The position numbers and the translations under genes were made by a program. From Cavia porcellus (lineage: Eukaryota; Chordata; Mammalia; Rodentia; Caviidae), in contig NW_026947502.1 in the NCBI RefSeq assembly GCF_034190915.1, positions 33,448,785 to 33,512,784 on the forward strand: 64,000 nt of DNA, read 5' to 3'. Below the pieces are notes generated by a model. It did no database searches. It was not told the DNA's origin and saw only the letters and a list, made by a program, of their open reading frames with translations. Of the stretch, positions 34,511 through 47,092 are shown one piece after another (the stretch's first letter is position 1; each line of letters begins with the position of its first letter).

Positions 34511-34931
34511 TGTAGTGGGTCGAATATTTTGTCCCAAAATTTCATATCTATCAACACCTCATCATTTGATCTTATAAGGAAATACAGTGTCTACAGACAT
34601 AATTAGTTAAATTAAAATAAGGTTATAGTGGGTTTGGGTAGGTCAAATGATTGATTGGTATTCTTACCAGAAAATAGAGGTAAAGAGATGAACAGAGGGA
34701 AGACAATCTTATGCAGATTAAAGCATATATTATAGTGATGCAACTACTCACCAATAAAGGCAAATCATTACCCGGAGCCATCAGGAGTTAGAGGAGTCAA
34801 GGAACAATTTTTCTCTCAAGTGTTCAGAGTAACCACTGCATGACCAACATCTTGTTTTTGAATATCTAGTTTCCAGAACTTAGAAAAAATAACATTTTGT
34901 TGCTTTAAGGCACCAAATTTGTGATAATTTT
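34511..34931 (+). mobile_element. MLT1 LTR, left part (split)
   Basis: Starts tgtagtgggtcgaatattttgtcccaaa, then 'cagacataattagttaaat', 'agtttccagaacttag', and 'gttgctttaaggcaccaaatttgtgata'. It continues at 35673 with 'aatggcagccatgggagactactatag'. The insertion at 34932-35658 separates the two parts. Confidence 0.8.
34918..34931. repeat. target-site duplication, left
   Basis: tttgtgataatttt recurs at 35659-35672. It lies inside the MLT1 LTR and proves the insertion. Confidence 0.92.
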
Positions 34932-35658
34932 TCTTTTTTTAATTTTTATTTTAAGGGGGTAAGATTAAACACAACAAAATAGGACATAGGAAAGTAATGT
35001 AAGAGATATAAATTTCAAAGCTAGATGACCCGAGATCTTCAGGGTCTATCATATTGTCTCTTATTTTCTTCCAAATAGTGATCCATGTCTTCACATACAG
35101 AGAATTCATACAAAACAACATAATATAAAACTGATCCAAACTGAATGAGGAAGGCATTTTTGGTCTTCAAAATCAGACAATAGGGAAGTCACTAGTGGCT
35201 GTCGTAGAGTCTCTCATTCCCTTCAAAATAGCTGTCCATACTTTCATGTATATTGAAGTTCAACAAAACAAAATAAGTAGGGGGAGGAGTTGCCTGATTT
35301 CCCAGCACTCCAGGTCCCAGTAAACGCCAGAGACTCCTGTCCTGGACCGCCGTAGCCTGCCATGCTCACAGCTGCTCACCAGAAGAGGGAGGGATTGATT
35401 GGTTTCTCAGGGCTCCAGGCCCTAGCATGGTGCGGGTCCCAGTAAACGCTGGTGGCCCCTGTCCTGGGCTACCACAGCTTGCCACACTCACAGCCACTCA
35501 TGGGGGGGGGGTCCTTCAAGCTGTTTCTTTCTAATGAATTGACCATTTCACTGCCCAAGTTCTAAAATGGTCAACAGAGCATAGAAAGACATCTCTTTAG
35601 GCTCCTGCTTGAAACCAACAGTGTTAGGAAGCTGCTGGCCTTGACTCAGGGACAGAAG
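34932..35658 (-). mobile_element. composite non-autonomous retroelement (GC-rich tandem block plus L1-like 3' tail)
   Basis: The 727-bp minus-strand unit reads: about 150 bp of unknown start (35658-35510); a G run; a GC-rich block with two ~120-bp units (35507-35294, sharing 'cccagtaaacgc' 122 bp apart); an AT-rich block (35290-34990) with two copies of a unit resembling the half-LINE's 3' UTR repeats; and a tail ending cccttaaaataaaaattaaa. A perfect 14-bp TSD flanks it. It has no ORF1 or ORF2. A 68-codon minus-strand frame (35157-34951) covers the AT-rich block and is probably chance. It could be a 5'-UTR-to-3'-UTR internally deleted L1, or a member of a non-autonomous family with an SVA-like plan. 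Confidence 0.8.
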
Positions 35659-35672
35659 TTTGTGATAATTTT
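35659..35672. repeat. target-site duplication, right
   Basis: Perfect match to 34918-34931. Confidence 0.92.
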
Positions 35673-35703
35673 AATGGCAGCCATGGGAGACTACTATAGT
35701 CAC
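35673..35703 (+). mobile_element. MLT1 LTR, right end
   Basis: 'aatggcagccatgggagactactatag' is the MLT1 3' terminus ('...atggcagccctagcaaactaat'). Confidence 0.75.
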
Positions 35704-35860
35704 TAATCAGCTGAGCAAATTTGAAATAGTTATTTATCCTCTCTGACCTTCAGTTCCTTTATCTAAATCAGCATGAAGTCTTGTGACTTTGACTAAATTA
35801 TATGAACACTCTGTTTTCTCATCTTCAAATGAGGTTAATATTTAAACAGCAAGTTTTTTA
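35704..35860 (+). repeat. MIR fragments (two partial copies)
   Basis: 'cctctctgaccttcagttcctttatct' and then 'ctgttttctcatcttcaaatgaggttaatat' each match the same MIR part, so two partial copies or a duplication are present. Confidence 0.5.
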
Positions 35861-36639
35861 AACAGCGAGAGTTGGAGTTGATAATCATTGAGCTGCTAGA
35901 AAATTATGATAAACATCTCACCAGATACTTGTTACCTGCTTCTGGAAAGAAGCTGAGAGGGTTAAACAAATTTTTCCCATAACGTACAATGTACTTGGAC
36001 AAAATTTGAAGCCAAGCTTTCCAATCAATATATAATACAAAAAGGGAAACATGACATTTACGACACTCACATCGCCATATGGTAAATTATCACTATTTTT
36101 TCCCAGAAATCCTAGAAAAGATATTAGCAGCCCAAGCTATACTCTTCTATGGACCTAAAGTGTTCTTATGTATGTTTACTTATTTAATTTTGGCTCATAT
36201 ATCATCAAATTTCTATTGTGTACAAGTCTTACAATAGCAGAAATAAGGAAAGACCACATTTCTGTCTGTAAATGACCAGCCAGGAGAAACATAGAATTTG
36301 GAGAGCAGTCTATAGGGAATCAGTGTAAAATAGAAAAGGATCCTAGGCTCAGTCCTGTGAAGCTTGAAAGGATAAACAAGTCACTGAAGTAATATTCCAA
36401 AGTGACACAAACCCAGACTTTCCCCCACTATTGTAAAATACATTTCTCATAAGATTATGGACATCCAAAACTTTATGTTCTCTCCTGTGCTATTTAGGGG
36501 AGTTGGGAGGTGAAGAGATCCTTTTTCCTGGAAAAACAAAAACAAAAACAAAAAAATGTTCTCTGACTATTGCTAATTCCATGAAAATAAAAATCTAGGA
36601 ATGGAAACAAGAAACAATGTGTTGAGTACTAGGATCATA
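35861..36639. other. unassigned DNA
   Basis: Contains a short (CAAAAA) run near 36533-36557. Nothing else recognised. Confidence 0.5.
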
Positions 36640-37060
36640 CTGATAGGTAAAACAGACAAGATTTTTGTCCTGATAGTGCTCATATTCTAAAAGGTATAGT
36701 TATCATTGGTCATCACTCAGTCAAAGGTAAAAATGTCTGTGCTGTGACTGATGATAGAAAGATGATTAATTAGGGAAGTCCTGGAGGTTGTCCTGTAAGT
36801 GTGATGCTTGAGGTAAGAATTAAAGGGTAAATAATATTTATTGGCAGCATAAGGGTGAAAAAAGCATTTGAAACAGAATGAACAGTAAGTGCAAAAGCCT
36901 TGTGGTGAGTAGAGTTTGATTATTAGAAATTGAACCAAGGCTAATGTCAATGCTTTGAAAAGACAAAAAGAAGCTATGGAGAGATAAGCCTGTTGAGTTA
37001 GATGATGAGACTCCAAGGATCTTGTAATTCATGTTATTTGGGACATTTTTTGTGAGTTTG
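36640..37060 (+). repeat. L2 LINE fragment
   Basis: 'gaacagtaagtgcaaaagccttgtggtgag' and 'aaccaaggctaatgtcaatgctttg' follow the L2 internal block ('gaacagcaagtgcaaaggccctgaggc'). Confidence 0.55.
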
Positions 37061-37084
37061 CAAGTTTTCTCTGCAGGCAGGGTA

Positions 37085-37200
37085 TGATCAGCATCTGGAG
37101 CATCACTGTGAAACATGTTAGAAAGGCAGAATCTCAGGCCCAACCCCATACCTACTGAAATAGAACCTGTTCCCCCGGCTGTTTGTGTTCATAGTATATT
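37085..37200 (+). mobile_element. MER5A-type hAT transposon remnant
   Basis: 'gatcagcatctggagcatcac', 'aacatgttagaaaggcagaatctcaggccc', 'accccatacctactgaaatagaacc', in MER5A order. Confidence 0.75.
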
Positions 37201-37419
37201 AAAGCACGAGAAGCACATGTTTAGTTATTTTTAGGAAGTAGAGTCATTCCCAAGTGTGGGACAACAATTTAAAACACTGTGTCATTAAATATGAGTATGT
37301 ACATGCATGTATTATGGAGGGAAAATAACAAATCCCATCACAAAATCATGGTCATTGGCACCAAATGTTGTGTTGTTCCATGTACACACTCCTTGAGAGC
37401 AATCATTGCATTTCCTGTT
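37201..37419. other. unassigned DNA
   Basis: Nothing recognised. Confidence 0.5.
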
Positions 37420-37819
37420 TGTCCTAGTTACTTTTCTTGTTGCTGAGACAAAACACCCAACACCCAACATTAAAGGAGGAGAGGTTTATTTTGGCTCCCA
37501 GTTTGTAGACATTTCAGTTCGTAACTGGCTGCCTCCAAGGCAGGGTGGTATGGCAAAGGGGAAACAGTCCGTAGTAAAGCAGAGCGGCAAGCAGAGAAAC
37601 CAACCTGTGTCAAGGCAAGCCTCTGTCTCTTAGATCTTATCCAGGATACCCTTAAGGTAGGTAGCACCCACCTGATGCTACTCAGAGCTATGCCAAACCT
37701 ATCGGCAAACTGATTTACTAGTCACATACCCTTAATCCTAGACACCTCTGAAAAAGCATCATCTGTAACCGCAGGAGGCTTTGGCGGGGAGGGGGGACAT
37801 TTGGATATGAACCATAACA
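37420..37819 (-). mobile_element. MaLR solitary LTR, complete
   Basis: The minus strand begins tgttatggttcatatccaaa and ends 'aacaagaaaagtaactaggaca' (TG...CA, 400 bp). On the plus strand 'aaaggaggagaggtttattttggctcccag' and 'ctgcctccaaggcagggtgg' are the usual MaLR 3' region reversed; the poly(A) region lies there. Non-coding. Confidence 0.85.
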
Positions 37820-39025
37820 CTATTACATCAGAATTCTTCTAAACAGTTGACATGGAACTGAGTATAATCAGCATGCTCCACAATCATTGGATGGCTCAGA
37901 GAAATCACTTACCATAGTGACAGTGCTTGGTCCTCAGACTCAGTGGCTCAGTAGGATTGGCCTCCACTCCAGAGTTTAGACATGCCTGAGATTCTCTCCA
38001 CACACTTCTTCAGATCATACCAATTGATCTGAACAGGCACAAGATGGAATCAATTTTCCATTCCCAATTTCTTTGAGTAAAGTCTAGAAATAAATTTCAG
38101 CAACAATTGAAATTTCAATTATATTTTCGAGGGTCTGTCTGGCTGTTGAGCCTTATTCTGGCAATACATTTCTTGAAAGGAAGCAGAGCCACACCCTGTA
38201 GGGTTTGGGTACAGAAGCAGTGGTGGTTAGCAGGGTCCTCCACAAGGCGAGGAGGAACAAATACAATCCGGAGCTTACTTCTTTCAGAGGCACCCACAAT
38301 GGCTCAGGAAGGAACAGTGTCTTCTTTGGGTCACTCAGTGGCTGTACAGCATTCTAGAGACTCAGCACTGTCCTAAGCAAACAGAGGAATTCTGGCCTGA
38401 AAATACTGTCATAGCTTTCAAGCAGTGCTCCCTCCAGGGAGAAGAAATTATTTGAAGCAGCAGAACTGTGTTTGGGGGCTGCAAAGGATGACTGAAAGCT
38501 GTTTAGAAAGACTACTTAGCCTTCTTCCCACTGGGCACCTTCAGCTACCAGCGCTTAGGCAAAGGTGGATAAGCTGTCAGCACCACAAAGGTAATCCTAG
38601 ATCTCTGAACCAAAGGAGTCTCCCAGAAGCATGAATACCCTGCCTCATTTTCCCTCAGACTGTTTCAGAAAAGATAGATGAATCTTTCCCTCAACACATG
38701 CTTGGGTGTGAATGATAAAATTGGATTTGCCACTAAGTATGCCAAATGTAACCTTTGGTCATTTCTTTCAAGTATTACAACTTTTCTAGATACTTAGTTG
38801 CATAAGGGTAATCCCATGAAATTGATCTTGTTTTTGAATGACCTTCCTTATTTTAAGGTTAGGTCAATTTCATCTAGGTCAAGTTGTATTCATTTAACAA
38901 ATTCATGAGCAACACTGAACATTCCCTATCTGAATATCCCTTGAGTCTTAGTGATAAGAGAAACAAACAAGAAATTCAGCTCATGGCTCCATCTAAAAAC
39001 TCATTATAGCATAAGTAAATAGCTC
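37820..39025. other. unassigned DNA
   Basis: About 1.2 kb with no recognised feature. The overlapping frames at 38107-38376 and 38425-38634 have no family signature. Confidence 0.5.
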
Positions 39026-39393
39026 TCCTAGTCACTTCTTCACTGTAGGGATACAACACCCGATACCCTGGATTTAAAGAAAGAGAGGTATATTTTGACT
39101 CATGTTTTAAAGTTATCAGGCCTTGCATACTTGGCCAGCTCCAGATAGAAGCAGCATGGTGAAAGGGTCTATTAGGGAAATCCTGCACACCACATGGAAG
39201 CCAGGAAGCAAGGGGGAGAGAGCCAGGGAGGGAGACATGTCCTTCCAGGCTACATACTTTAGTGACCTGCCCCTACTAGGCCCAATTCCTAACATCACAT
39301 TTAGCTGTAGCACCCCGTGATTCAATTGACCTTTGTATGTCCCACTTGTGAGTGCATGAGGCTATGGGGGACATCTAGATATAAACCATAACA
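39026..39393 (-). mobile_element. MaLR solitary LTR
   Basis: The minus strand begins tgttatggtttatatctag, contains gcttcctggcttccatgtgg, and ends near 'gtgaagaagtgac'. Same family as 37420-37819 but more diverged. Confidence 0.8.
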
Positions 39394-40815
39394 GTGATGT
39401 TTCATTCATTCATATGACATCAGCAGAGGCAAATACAGCAGACTTTAAAGGGAAAGCTACTTACAGATAACAATTTTTTAAAAAAAAGACCAATGAGGGC
39501 TGCAGGTTCAAAATCAAGTGGGATGAATACTGAATTTTGAAAAGTGGAAAATGTTGAATTATTGAGCACATCATGCAATAGCCATGTATGCAGCTTTGTT
39601 GATTTTAGCTGACACTGTACCCTTATATCTAGAGCATTCCGTCCATGGAGAGAAGAATGTGTCAGGCTGGCAAGACCTGAAAGATGATAAAAACATTTTC
39701 ATTCTAAACCTAAGAAATCCTAAGAAACTATTTTGCACTGTTTAGAAAGCTTTACTTTGAAATGCGGAAAGGTAGCAACTAATTCCAGCTTTCATATCTG
39801 AGTACTATAATTTCTATTTTCCCCTGGGAGTTTTCCACCACAGTTTTATTTTTATAACTGTGTTTGGTTTTGTGCTTGGCATGAAAACATTAGACTTTTT
39901 GTCACCAAATTCTGTGATACTGATTCAATATTTTTTATACCGTAGCTAACCCCTCTGGGAAAAGTATTATTGGGATGTATTCCTATTTGAGAGAGCTATG
40001 ATTTTATTAATTTACACAGAGCCCAGTGCTGAACAAAAGATATGTATTTGAGTGTGTTTTATTATGCATACTTGGCATAGTATAAACTTCTCAATACAAT
40101 AAGAAAAATGTTAGTTCATTCAGAGTCAGTCAATCAAAGCAGTTGTTGATTTTACATAGTGAGAACATCTGGGTGAAGTATGGAGTTTAATGAATTGTTT
40201 GAAATTTTGACAATGTGATAGGTTTAATGAGCACTCGGAGGGTGCACAAAGGAGTCTGAATTATATTTAGCTCAGTTTGTTGAAATGGAAATGGGTATCT
40301 AACTCCAGAACAACGTGACCTATACTTTAAGTAGTAAATAAAAGGTACTACAATAAAAATATTCTGCTAATTTTGATCAGAATACAAGAAAAGCATGTTT
40401 AGATCCATTCTCTTCATTTTAGGAAATGTAAATACTTACAAGAATGTGTTTAGAGGCGTGAAGGATTTAGACACTGCATCATGTGAGAATGACAGAGCAA
40501 GTTTACTTAATTTTAGTCCTGGGAAGAAATCTTCAGGAAATTGACTTTGAATGACTGAAGAATGACTTTGTGAGGGAAAATTCATTCTCTGCTGTTCTAG
40601 GAGGCCAGAAGCCGTGAAGATGTGAACACCTGATAGGATTTTTGAGCTATTGGAACTGCCCAGTAATTGAATCAGGGCAACAGAAAGAGATAAAGATGAA
40701 ACAACAAAAGAAAAAGAGAAGTAGGTCACCGAGTGAGAAACTGAGTGAGGAAGACATTACAGACTTGGCCCAAATTTCTGCACAAAAGAAATAAGAACCA
40801 GGGGGCTTTTTTTCC
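39394..40815. other. unassigned DNA
   Basis: About 1.4 kb, AT-rich, no recognised repeat or exon. Confidence 0.5.
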
Positions 40816-43396
40816 ATTAGATTTTATTTTTAAGAACACTTACAGATGCTCCAAAAATTGAGAAGATAGCATGGAGAGTTCCTGTATAACACACCCCTAG
40901 TTTTATTACTAGATATTTCCATTATTACTTAAATTTGATATGATCAATGCAATTGTACTAATTAATTAAAAGTTCATGCTTTATCCAGATTTCATTACAT
41001 TTGCTTAATGCCATTTCCTGTTCCAGGATCCCACCCACATGATCATCTTATGCTCCTCTGAGCTGTAACAGTTTCTTATGTTCTCCTTTTTTCTTATACC
41101 TTGGACGATTTGGGGGAATATCAGTCAAATATTTTGTAATATGCTCTTCAGATGGGATTTCTCTGATATTTTCCTCATAGTAGATTGAGATTATGGTTTG
41201 AGGGAGCGAGACCAAAAAGATAGGATGCCATGTTTAATATACCATATCAATGTAGTTTATCCCTGTTGGTCACCTGGCTGGGGTTATCATGTTTGTTAGT
41301 TATTTCCGCTGTCAGATTATTCTTTTTCCCTCCTTTCTATACTCTACTTTTTGGGAAAAGTCACTATGTCCAGACTATAACTAAGGATAAGGATTTATGT
41401 TCCTCCTTTCTAGACACAATTTATTCATAAGTTACTCTATAAGGGAATTTCTCTTTTCTCCATCAAGTTACTGATTTATTCAATTAATTGCTCATATCAG
41501 CATGGATTTTTGCATAGAGTTATGTTATACTTTGGGGTATACTTCAATACTAGTGCATTGTATTCAAATTGTTCCAACTTTAGCCATTGGTAGCATTTAA
41601 ATTGGCTTCTATGTCTCTAATAAAATTCCATCAATGTTGTGAGGTTTCTTTGTTAATTTTAACTATGTCTTTACTTTCTTGTATGCACCAGGATCATCTT
41701 ATGTATTTCCTGTCCTTATAATAATCACTTGTTTCTCCAGGTCCTGGTTCTTTTAAATGGAAATTGATATTATATAGAATAGGATTCATTTGCTATGCAT
41801 GTTCATTGCTCCTGGTATGTGATTTCAAGGCCCTTCACCTAACAGAACAAGAAAATATTTTGTATACTAAACCATGCAAATAAATTTATCCATAATTATT
41901 TGTACATTTAGCTATCTGTGTCTGTATTTAACTGAGTGTGAGTTCATTCTGATGTTTCCAAATGTAATTCAGCACTGCGTAGATAATTCTAGCTTCCTCC
42001 CTTTGTTTATCTACAACAGCTACTAGCTAAATTATCTATAATGAGACCTAAGCTTCTTAAACAGTAACAAATGTGGCTCTCATCCTATGTTTCCTTTACT
42101 TAATTGTTCGCTGCAGTGTACATGAGTAGAATTGTCTGAATTACTTGTGGCAAACAACTTTACCAAGAAGGTCTGGTCTTTACAGAGCTTCAAGTATAGC
42201 TTGCCTTCAATTTAGAGACTCTAGTGCTGCATAGGCCAGCATTTTTTTTCTTTTGCCTCTTTGAATAAGATAGTTTCACACATTTGTAATGGATTTGTCT
42301 CTTCCCACAGTTTGAATTCCTTCCTGGGATCCCTCTCCTATTTTTTAAATTTGCTCTCATTAAAGTTTATTCTTTGTGGTATGAAATTGCATGGATTTTT
42401 AAAATAATGTCATTTGTCTACCATTATTGTATATGCAATAGTTGTCTTGCCCTGAAGATCTTTTTTCCTTCACCTGTTTAACTTTCTCCCTCAGGAGGAC
42501 ACTGTTCTATTTATCATTGTTACAGTTTTTGCTTTTTCAGAACATCATATAACTGGGATCATACGGCATGCAGCCTTTTCAAGTTGACTGCTTTTCCTTA
42601 ACAAAATGTACTTGAAGTTCATCTGAATATTTTGTAGCTTGATAGTTCATCTTTTATCACTGAATAACTGTGTACTCATTCACCTCTTGAATGATATTTG
42701 GTAGCTTTCAATTATGAATGAAGCTGCCATCACCATTCACACACAAGTTCTTCTTTACTAAATTTTTCAAATAAGTTGGTTAAATAACTGAGAGTATAGT
42801 TTATGAATTATATGGTAAGGCTATGTTTAGCTTTGTAACTGCCTTCCAGTATGACATCTTTTACTTCCATCAGGAATAAATGAGAGGTCTCACTGGTTTC
42901 CTTAGCAATATTTATTACTGTCAGGCATGGGGGAGTGTTAGCCCCTTTTTAGAGGTGTATGAAAGTATATCATTATTGATTTAATTTTAATTTTCTTAAA
43001 GATAATGTTGTAAATCTCTGTATTTCTTTCATGATGTATATATTCTGATTTTTTGCCCATTTTTAAATTTAGTCATTTCATCTTATGAGCTTTTCAGGGA
43101 CTATTTAAATATGAGATAAAAAATTTTATTTTTTATTTTTTACAAACTTTTATTAAGTACACATTTGGCAAATATTTTCTTCTAGTCTGTGATTTTGGGG
43201 GGGAGGCGTGGCTATTGTTTTTAAATAGTGTCTTTCACAAGCCAGGTTAATTTTAATACTTTAACTGTAACTTAAATTTTAAGTAAATTTAGCAATTTTT
43301 TTCATGGATTATGTTTTTCTGTGTTGCAAATGAAAACTCATTATCAAACACAAAGTCACTTAGATTTTATCATAGAGTTTACTTTTGAAAGTTAGG

Positions 43397-43900
43397 TGTT
43401 AAATTTCCATTGCTGTGACAAAACACCTGACACAAATAAATTTAAAGGAGGAAAGGTTTAATTTGGTTCATGGTTTAAAAGGTTTCAATTCATGGTCATC
43501 TGTAGCCAACCTTTCTAAGGTGGGTGGTAAGACAGGAACATCATGGAGAGCAGAGGAGAGCTGGTCACTTCATTCCAGGAAGGTAAGAGGAGGGAGAGAG
43601 AGAGGAAGGGTAGGGGAGGGAAATGGAAGGGAAGGGAAGGAAAGGAAGGGAGAGGACAGTAGGAAGGCAAAGAAGGGGTCAAGGATAAATTATAATCCCA
43701 AGGTCACGTTCCCCATAATCCATTTACTTCAACTTTGTCTACCTCCTAAATTTCCATTGCCTCTAAGTAATGCCAACAAATTATGATCTGATCAATGATT
43801 TAATCCACTGATGAGCTTAGAGACCCCCAATACCTTACTAAGGCTCTATCTCTGAATATACAAGATCTTGGAGGGACATTTTAGATCCATGCTATAACTA
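43397..43900 (-). mobile_element. MaLR solitary LTR inside L1M
   Basis: Starts 'tgttaaatttccattgctgtgacaaaacacctgaca' on the plus strand (reverse of the MaLR end) and closes at 'gatccatgctataacta'. It carries a 100-bp purine-rich expansion at 43577-43678 (ggagag, gggaag). Confidence 0.8.
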
Positions 43901-44479
43901 TAGTAATATTTTACACCCAGATCTATAGTCCATTTAAGTTTTGTGGATAGTAAGGTTGTGTCTAGATAGGTTTGTTTGTTTTTGTATTTTAATATCCAAC
44001 TATTCCAGCTTTATTTGCTGAAAAGGGTATATTTTCTCATTGACTTGCTTTTGACCCATTCATCAAAGATCAGTTGATTAGATGTGTTTAAGTCCACCTC
44101 TGGACTTTCTATTCAATTTTACCGATTTGTGCATCTTTTCTTTCACCAACACCATGCCTTCTTGATTACTGTCTGTTCATAGTAAATCTTGAAGCTGTGT
44201 ACTATTAGACCTCTGAGCTTATTTTTCTTTAGTGCTATTATATGGCTATCCTGGGTCTTCTCACTTTCTATATGGAGTTTGGAGTCAGTTTATTGATACC
44301 TACAATATAGCTTGCTGGGATTTTGATTACTATCCCATTGAGGTTTTGGAACAATTTGTGAAGAACTGATATCCCCAAAATACTGAATCTTCCTATCTCT
44401 GAACAGAGTATCTCTATTTCTATTTCTCCACCAGAGTTTTGTAGTTTTATGCATTTATCATAGAGACTGTAAATCAAGA

Positions 44480-45080
44480 AATCATGAGCAAGGTTAAAAT
44501 ACAAGCAAAAGATGGATTTACTCAGGTGTAGAATATTTGTAAATCAGGAAATGCAGATTCAGTTAAACTGGACAAGTAATCCTTGGGAAGGTGGGCTTGG
44601 CCTTTTATTTTTATTTTCTTCTTCTTGAGATGGTATCTCTCTGGGTTGCCCAGGTTGGTCTTGAACTTGTGGGGGTAAATGATCCTCCCATCTCATGCCC
44701 CTCAAATAATTAGGTGCCCTGATCTGCCATACCACACCCAGAATTTGGACTTTTATAACAAGAAGTTTATACATACAACTTTGTGCTCTTTGAGAAAGAA
44801 AAGCAGAGTTGAAGCAAGTCTAGAAGCTAAAAATGTGTAAATCAGGGTGGTGGCCAATGTTGATAAGTCTATTGGAATGCCAAGCTGGGTCCTAAACTAC
44901 ACACTCAGGTTTTTCTCAAACCTTGCAAAGTATTGTTCCTTCTGGAATATTCAATTGCCAGTATACTTTCTGTGTGGTAATCTGTAAGAAAATCTCTGAA
45001 CCTCAGAAAAGGATTTTTACTCTTTTTGACCACTCTGTAACCCTTATGATTTTCATATTATGATGACTCTGTATGTGTTT
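44480..45080. other. unclassified insert in L1M with a B1-like SINE
   Basis: L1M sequence breaks near 44480 and resumes near 45080 ('gttttgttagacatatgctcaagaatttcatcc'). The insert holds a reversed B1-like monomer at 44623-44755 ('cttgagatggtatctctctgggttgcccaggttggtcttgaac'). The rest is unidentified, perhaps an LTR. Confidence 0.5.
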
Positions 45081-45150
45081 TGTTAGACATATGCTCAAGA
45101 ATTTCATCCTTGTCCTGCTATAAGTGATCTATATTTTTAATTTAAAAATT

Positions 45151-46238
45151 CTTCACATGTTTCTTACCTTCCTTCTTTTTCATACCCTTAGATGGAACAA
45201 CAACAAAAACTAAAGAAGAGCTTTTTTCCTTCTGTCTAGGTAAAATGAGACTCTAATAAAGTGTTTTTCATTGAAGGATGTTGTTACAGAAAATGCTATA
45301 TTAAGATATATTTCAGCATACACTACTGGATGAGGTAAATTTGGTATTTACCTTGAGATCCTAGTGAGTATTGTGTCAAAACCCACAAAAATGGAACCTA
45401 CCCAATACTACATCCCCCACGGGGTTCCTGATCTTAAATTAGTCATATACAGCCTCATCAAATTTATATTTATATGCTCCTAATGGTTTATAACTCCAGA
45501 CACTTCTGCTCTAGGTAAACATCTCATCTCAGCTGTAATTTTCTATATTCACCTGTTTTTCCAGATTTTGAGGGTGGTGATTCATCCTGCAACCTTAGTG
45601 CCTTCATGAGTCAAAAAAAGTTGTTGATTTTCAGCTTGTTCAGCTTTTTGTTGTTGTAAGGATAGGAGTGATGACTTCTAAGCTCTTTACAGGTCAGAGC
45701 TGAAGACCTTGGGGGAATGAGGAAAGGAAGTGAATCACAAATTAGATGTGGATTCAGAGTTCTGATTTTCAGTCTCAAAAAGGATTTTCAGCTGTGTCCT
45801 ACTTTTCTCTCATCAAATAAGGGAGGCTGTGAGTATGTGGCTGAAGATGTTCATTCCATCCATGGAGCTGGTTAGACCTCTATTTACCTAAGTTGAAGTA
45901 ATAAAAGTGAGATAATGCAGATTTTGTTGCTTTGCTCAAATGTGGCATGGAAAGAGTGAATTGCTCGTGGCATTTATATTTTTATTATGTATGGGTGCTC
46001 CAAAAGGTGACTCAAAGCTGGAAAACATATTGTTTCCATTTGTTTGTGCTTGTCTTATTTTTTCTTTAGGTAAGCCAGAAACGTTTAGTCAATAACTGTT
46101 AATGCTCATAACATTTGCTTTACGTTTCTCTCTATAAAGATATATTTTTCCCTGAAACTTTAAGGAGTTAGTTGCAGGCATTCAAATCCTTCTGTATGTG
46201 TATTTAAATAATAGGACATTATACTGCATGATAACAAT
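45151..46238. other. unassigned DNA
   Basis: Nothing recognised. Confidence 0.5.
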
Positions 46239-47092
46239 TGTTATGGATTAAAAACTGGTGGTCAACTTAATATCAGCTAAATTAAATAAGCATGGTGCTG
46301 AGTGTTGATTGTCCACTTGAGGAAAGTTGCCAGCATAAATAGAGATGTGGAGAAGAAGATTGAGGCATTGTGGGTTCTCACAAGTGTTGCTGTTTTGAGC
46401 CATTGGTTTTCCTAAAGGAGCTCATCATGACTAGCTTTCCCAGTATGAGTTTGGCCATTATCATCAGAGAAGCTCAAGACCGTGTTGGTGAGAGTGGCTG
46501 TAGTTCACTTTGGAGACACTCTGGTTCTTACATTGAGCATCACTTTCTGGCTCTGGAGGGGAAGATGTGTGCTGTTTAATCTCCAAGAAAAGATGTCACG
46601 CTGGTTTTTTGGCATGTACTCAACTGTTCTCATTTTCAGAGGAGCTCAGCACCTCCTTGTCACTAAGGACGTGATACTTTTCAGGGCAGGCTTAGTCCTC
46701 ATTTTGAACATGACTTCTCAGCTCTAGTGTAGAACTCTCAACCTACTGGCATAGCTCGTTCACCCTGCTGACATAGACTTTCTGGCTTCCACCTCTGACC
46801 TTTGGGTCTTCCCAGCAGATCTATAAAACAGAATGGTGTGAGTCCTTCTCATGGACTCTAGATTTCCAGATGGACTCATGGGAGGCATTGTCATGGTTTC
46901 TAGGTCTTCAGCTGGGTGCATGTAGGACATTGCTATGGGATCTAGGACCTCGGCTGAGTATTCTGGGTCTTTGTGTTGTGAACAGATTTCCTGCACTTTG
47001 TTGTGTCTAACTCTGGGTGACCATCATAAAATAACATTATAAATTCTGTCTCCTGATTGTAATTGTTCCCACTGAAACCCCTGACTACAACA
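46239..47092 (+). mobile_element. unclassified ~850-bp LTR ('LTR-X'), copy 1
   Basis: Starts tgttatggattaaaaactgg and ends cctgactacaaca (TG...CA). It is collinear over its length with the reverse complement of 54725-55571. Shared marks are 'aagcatggtgctgag', 'gagctcatcatgactagct', 'ttggtgagagtggct', 'ggcatgtact', 'gggaggcattgtcatgg' and 'aaccatcataaaata'. It joins directly to MaLR-type internal sequence at 47093. The frames at 46370-46727 are chance. Confidence 0.75.

Larger units (their letters stand above)
40820..45150 (-). mobile_element. ancient L1M LINE, 3' UTR and ORF2 C-terminal half, interrupted
   Basis: On the plus strand the reverse L1M order is seen: 3' UTR (40820-42300, 'gatgggatttctctgatattttcctcat', 'ggtcacctggctggggtt', 'tactctactttttgggaaaagtcactatg'), then ORF2 C-terminus (42460-43396, 43901-44480), including 'ttgattactgtctgttcatagtaaatcttgaagc' and 'cttgctgggattttgattac'. 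It is interrupted by a MaLR LTR (43397-43900) and by a ~600-bp insert (44480-45080) holding a B1-like SINE. It is many times broken. Confidence 0.75.
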
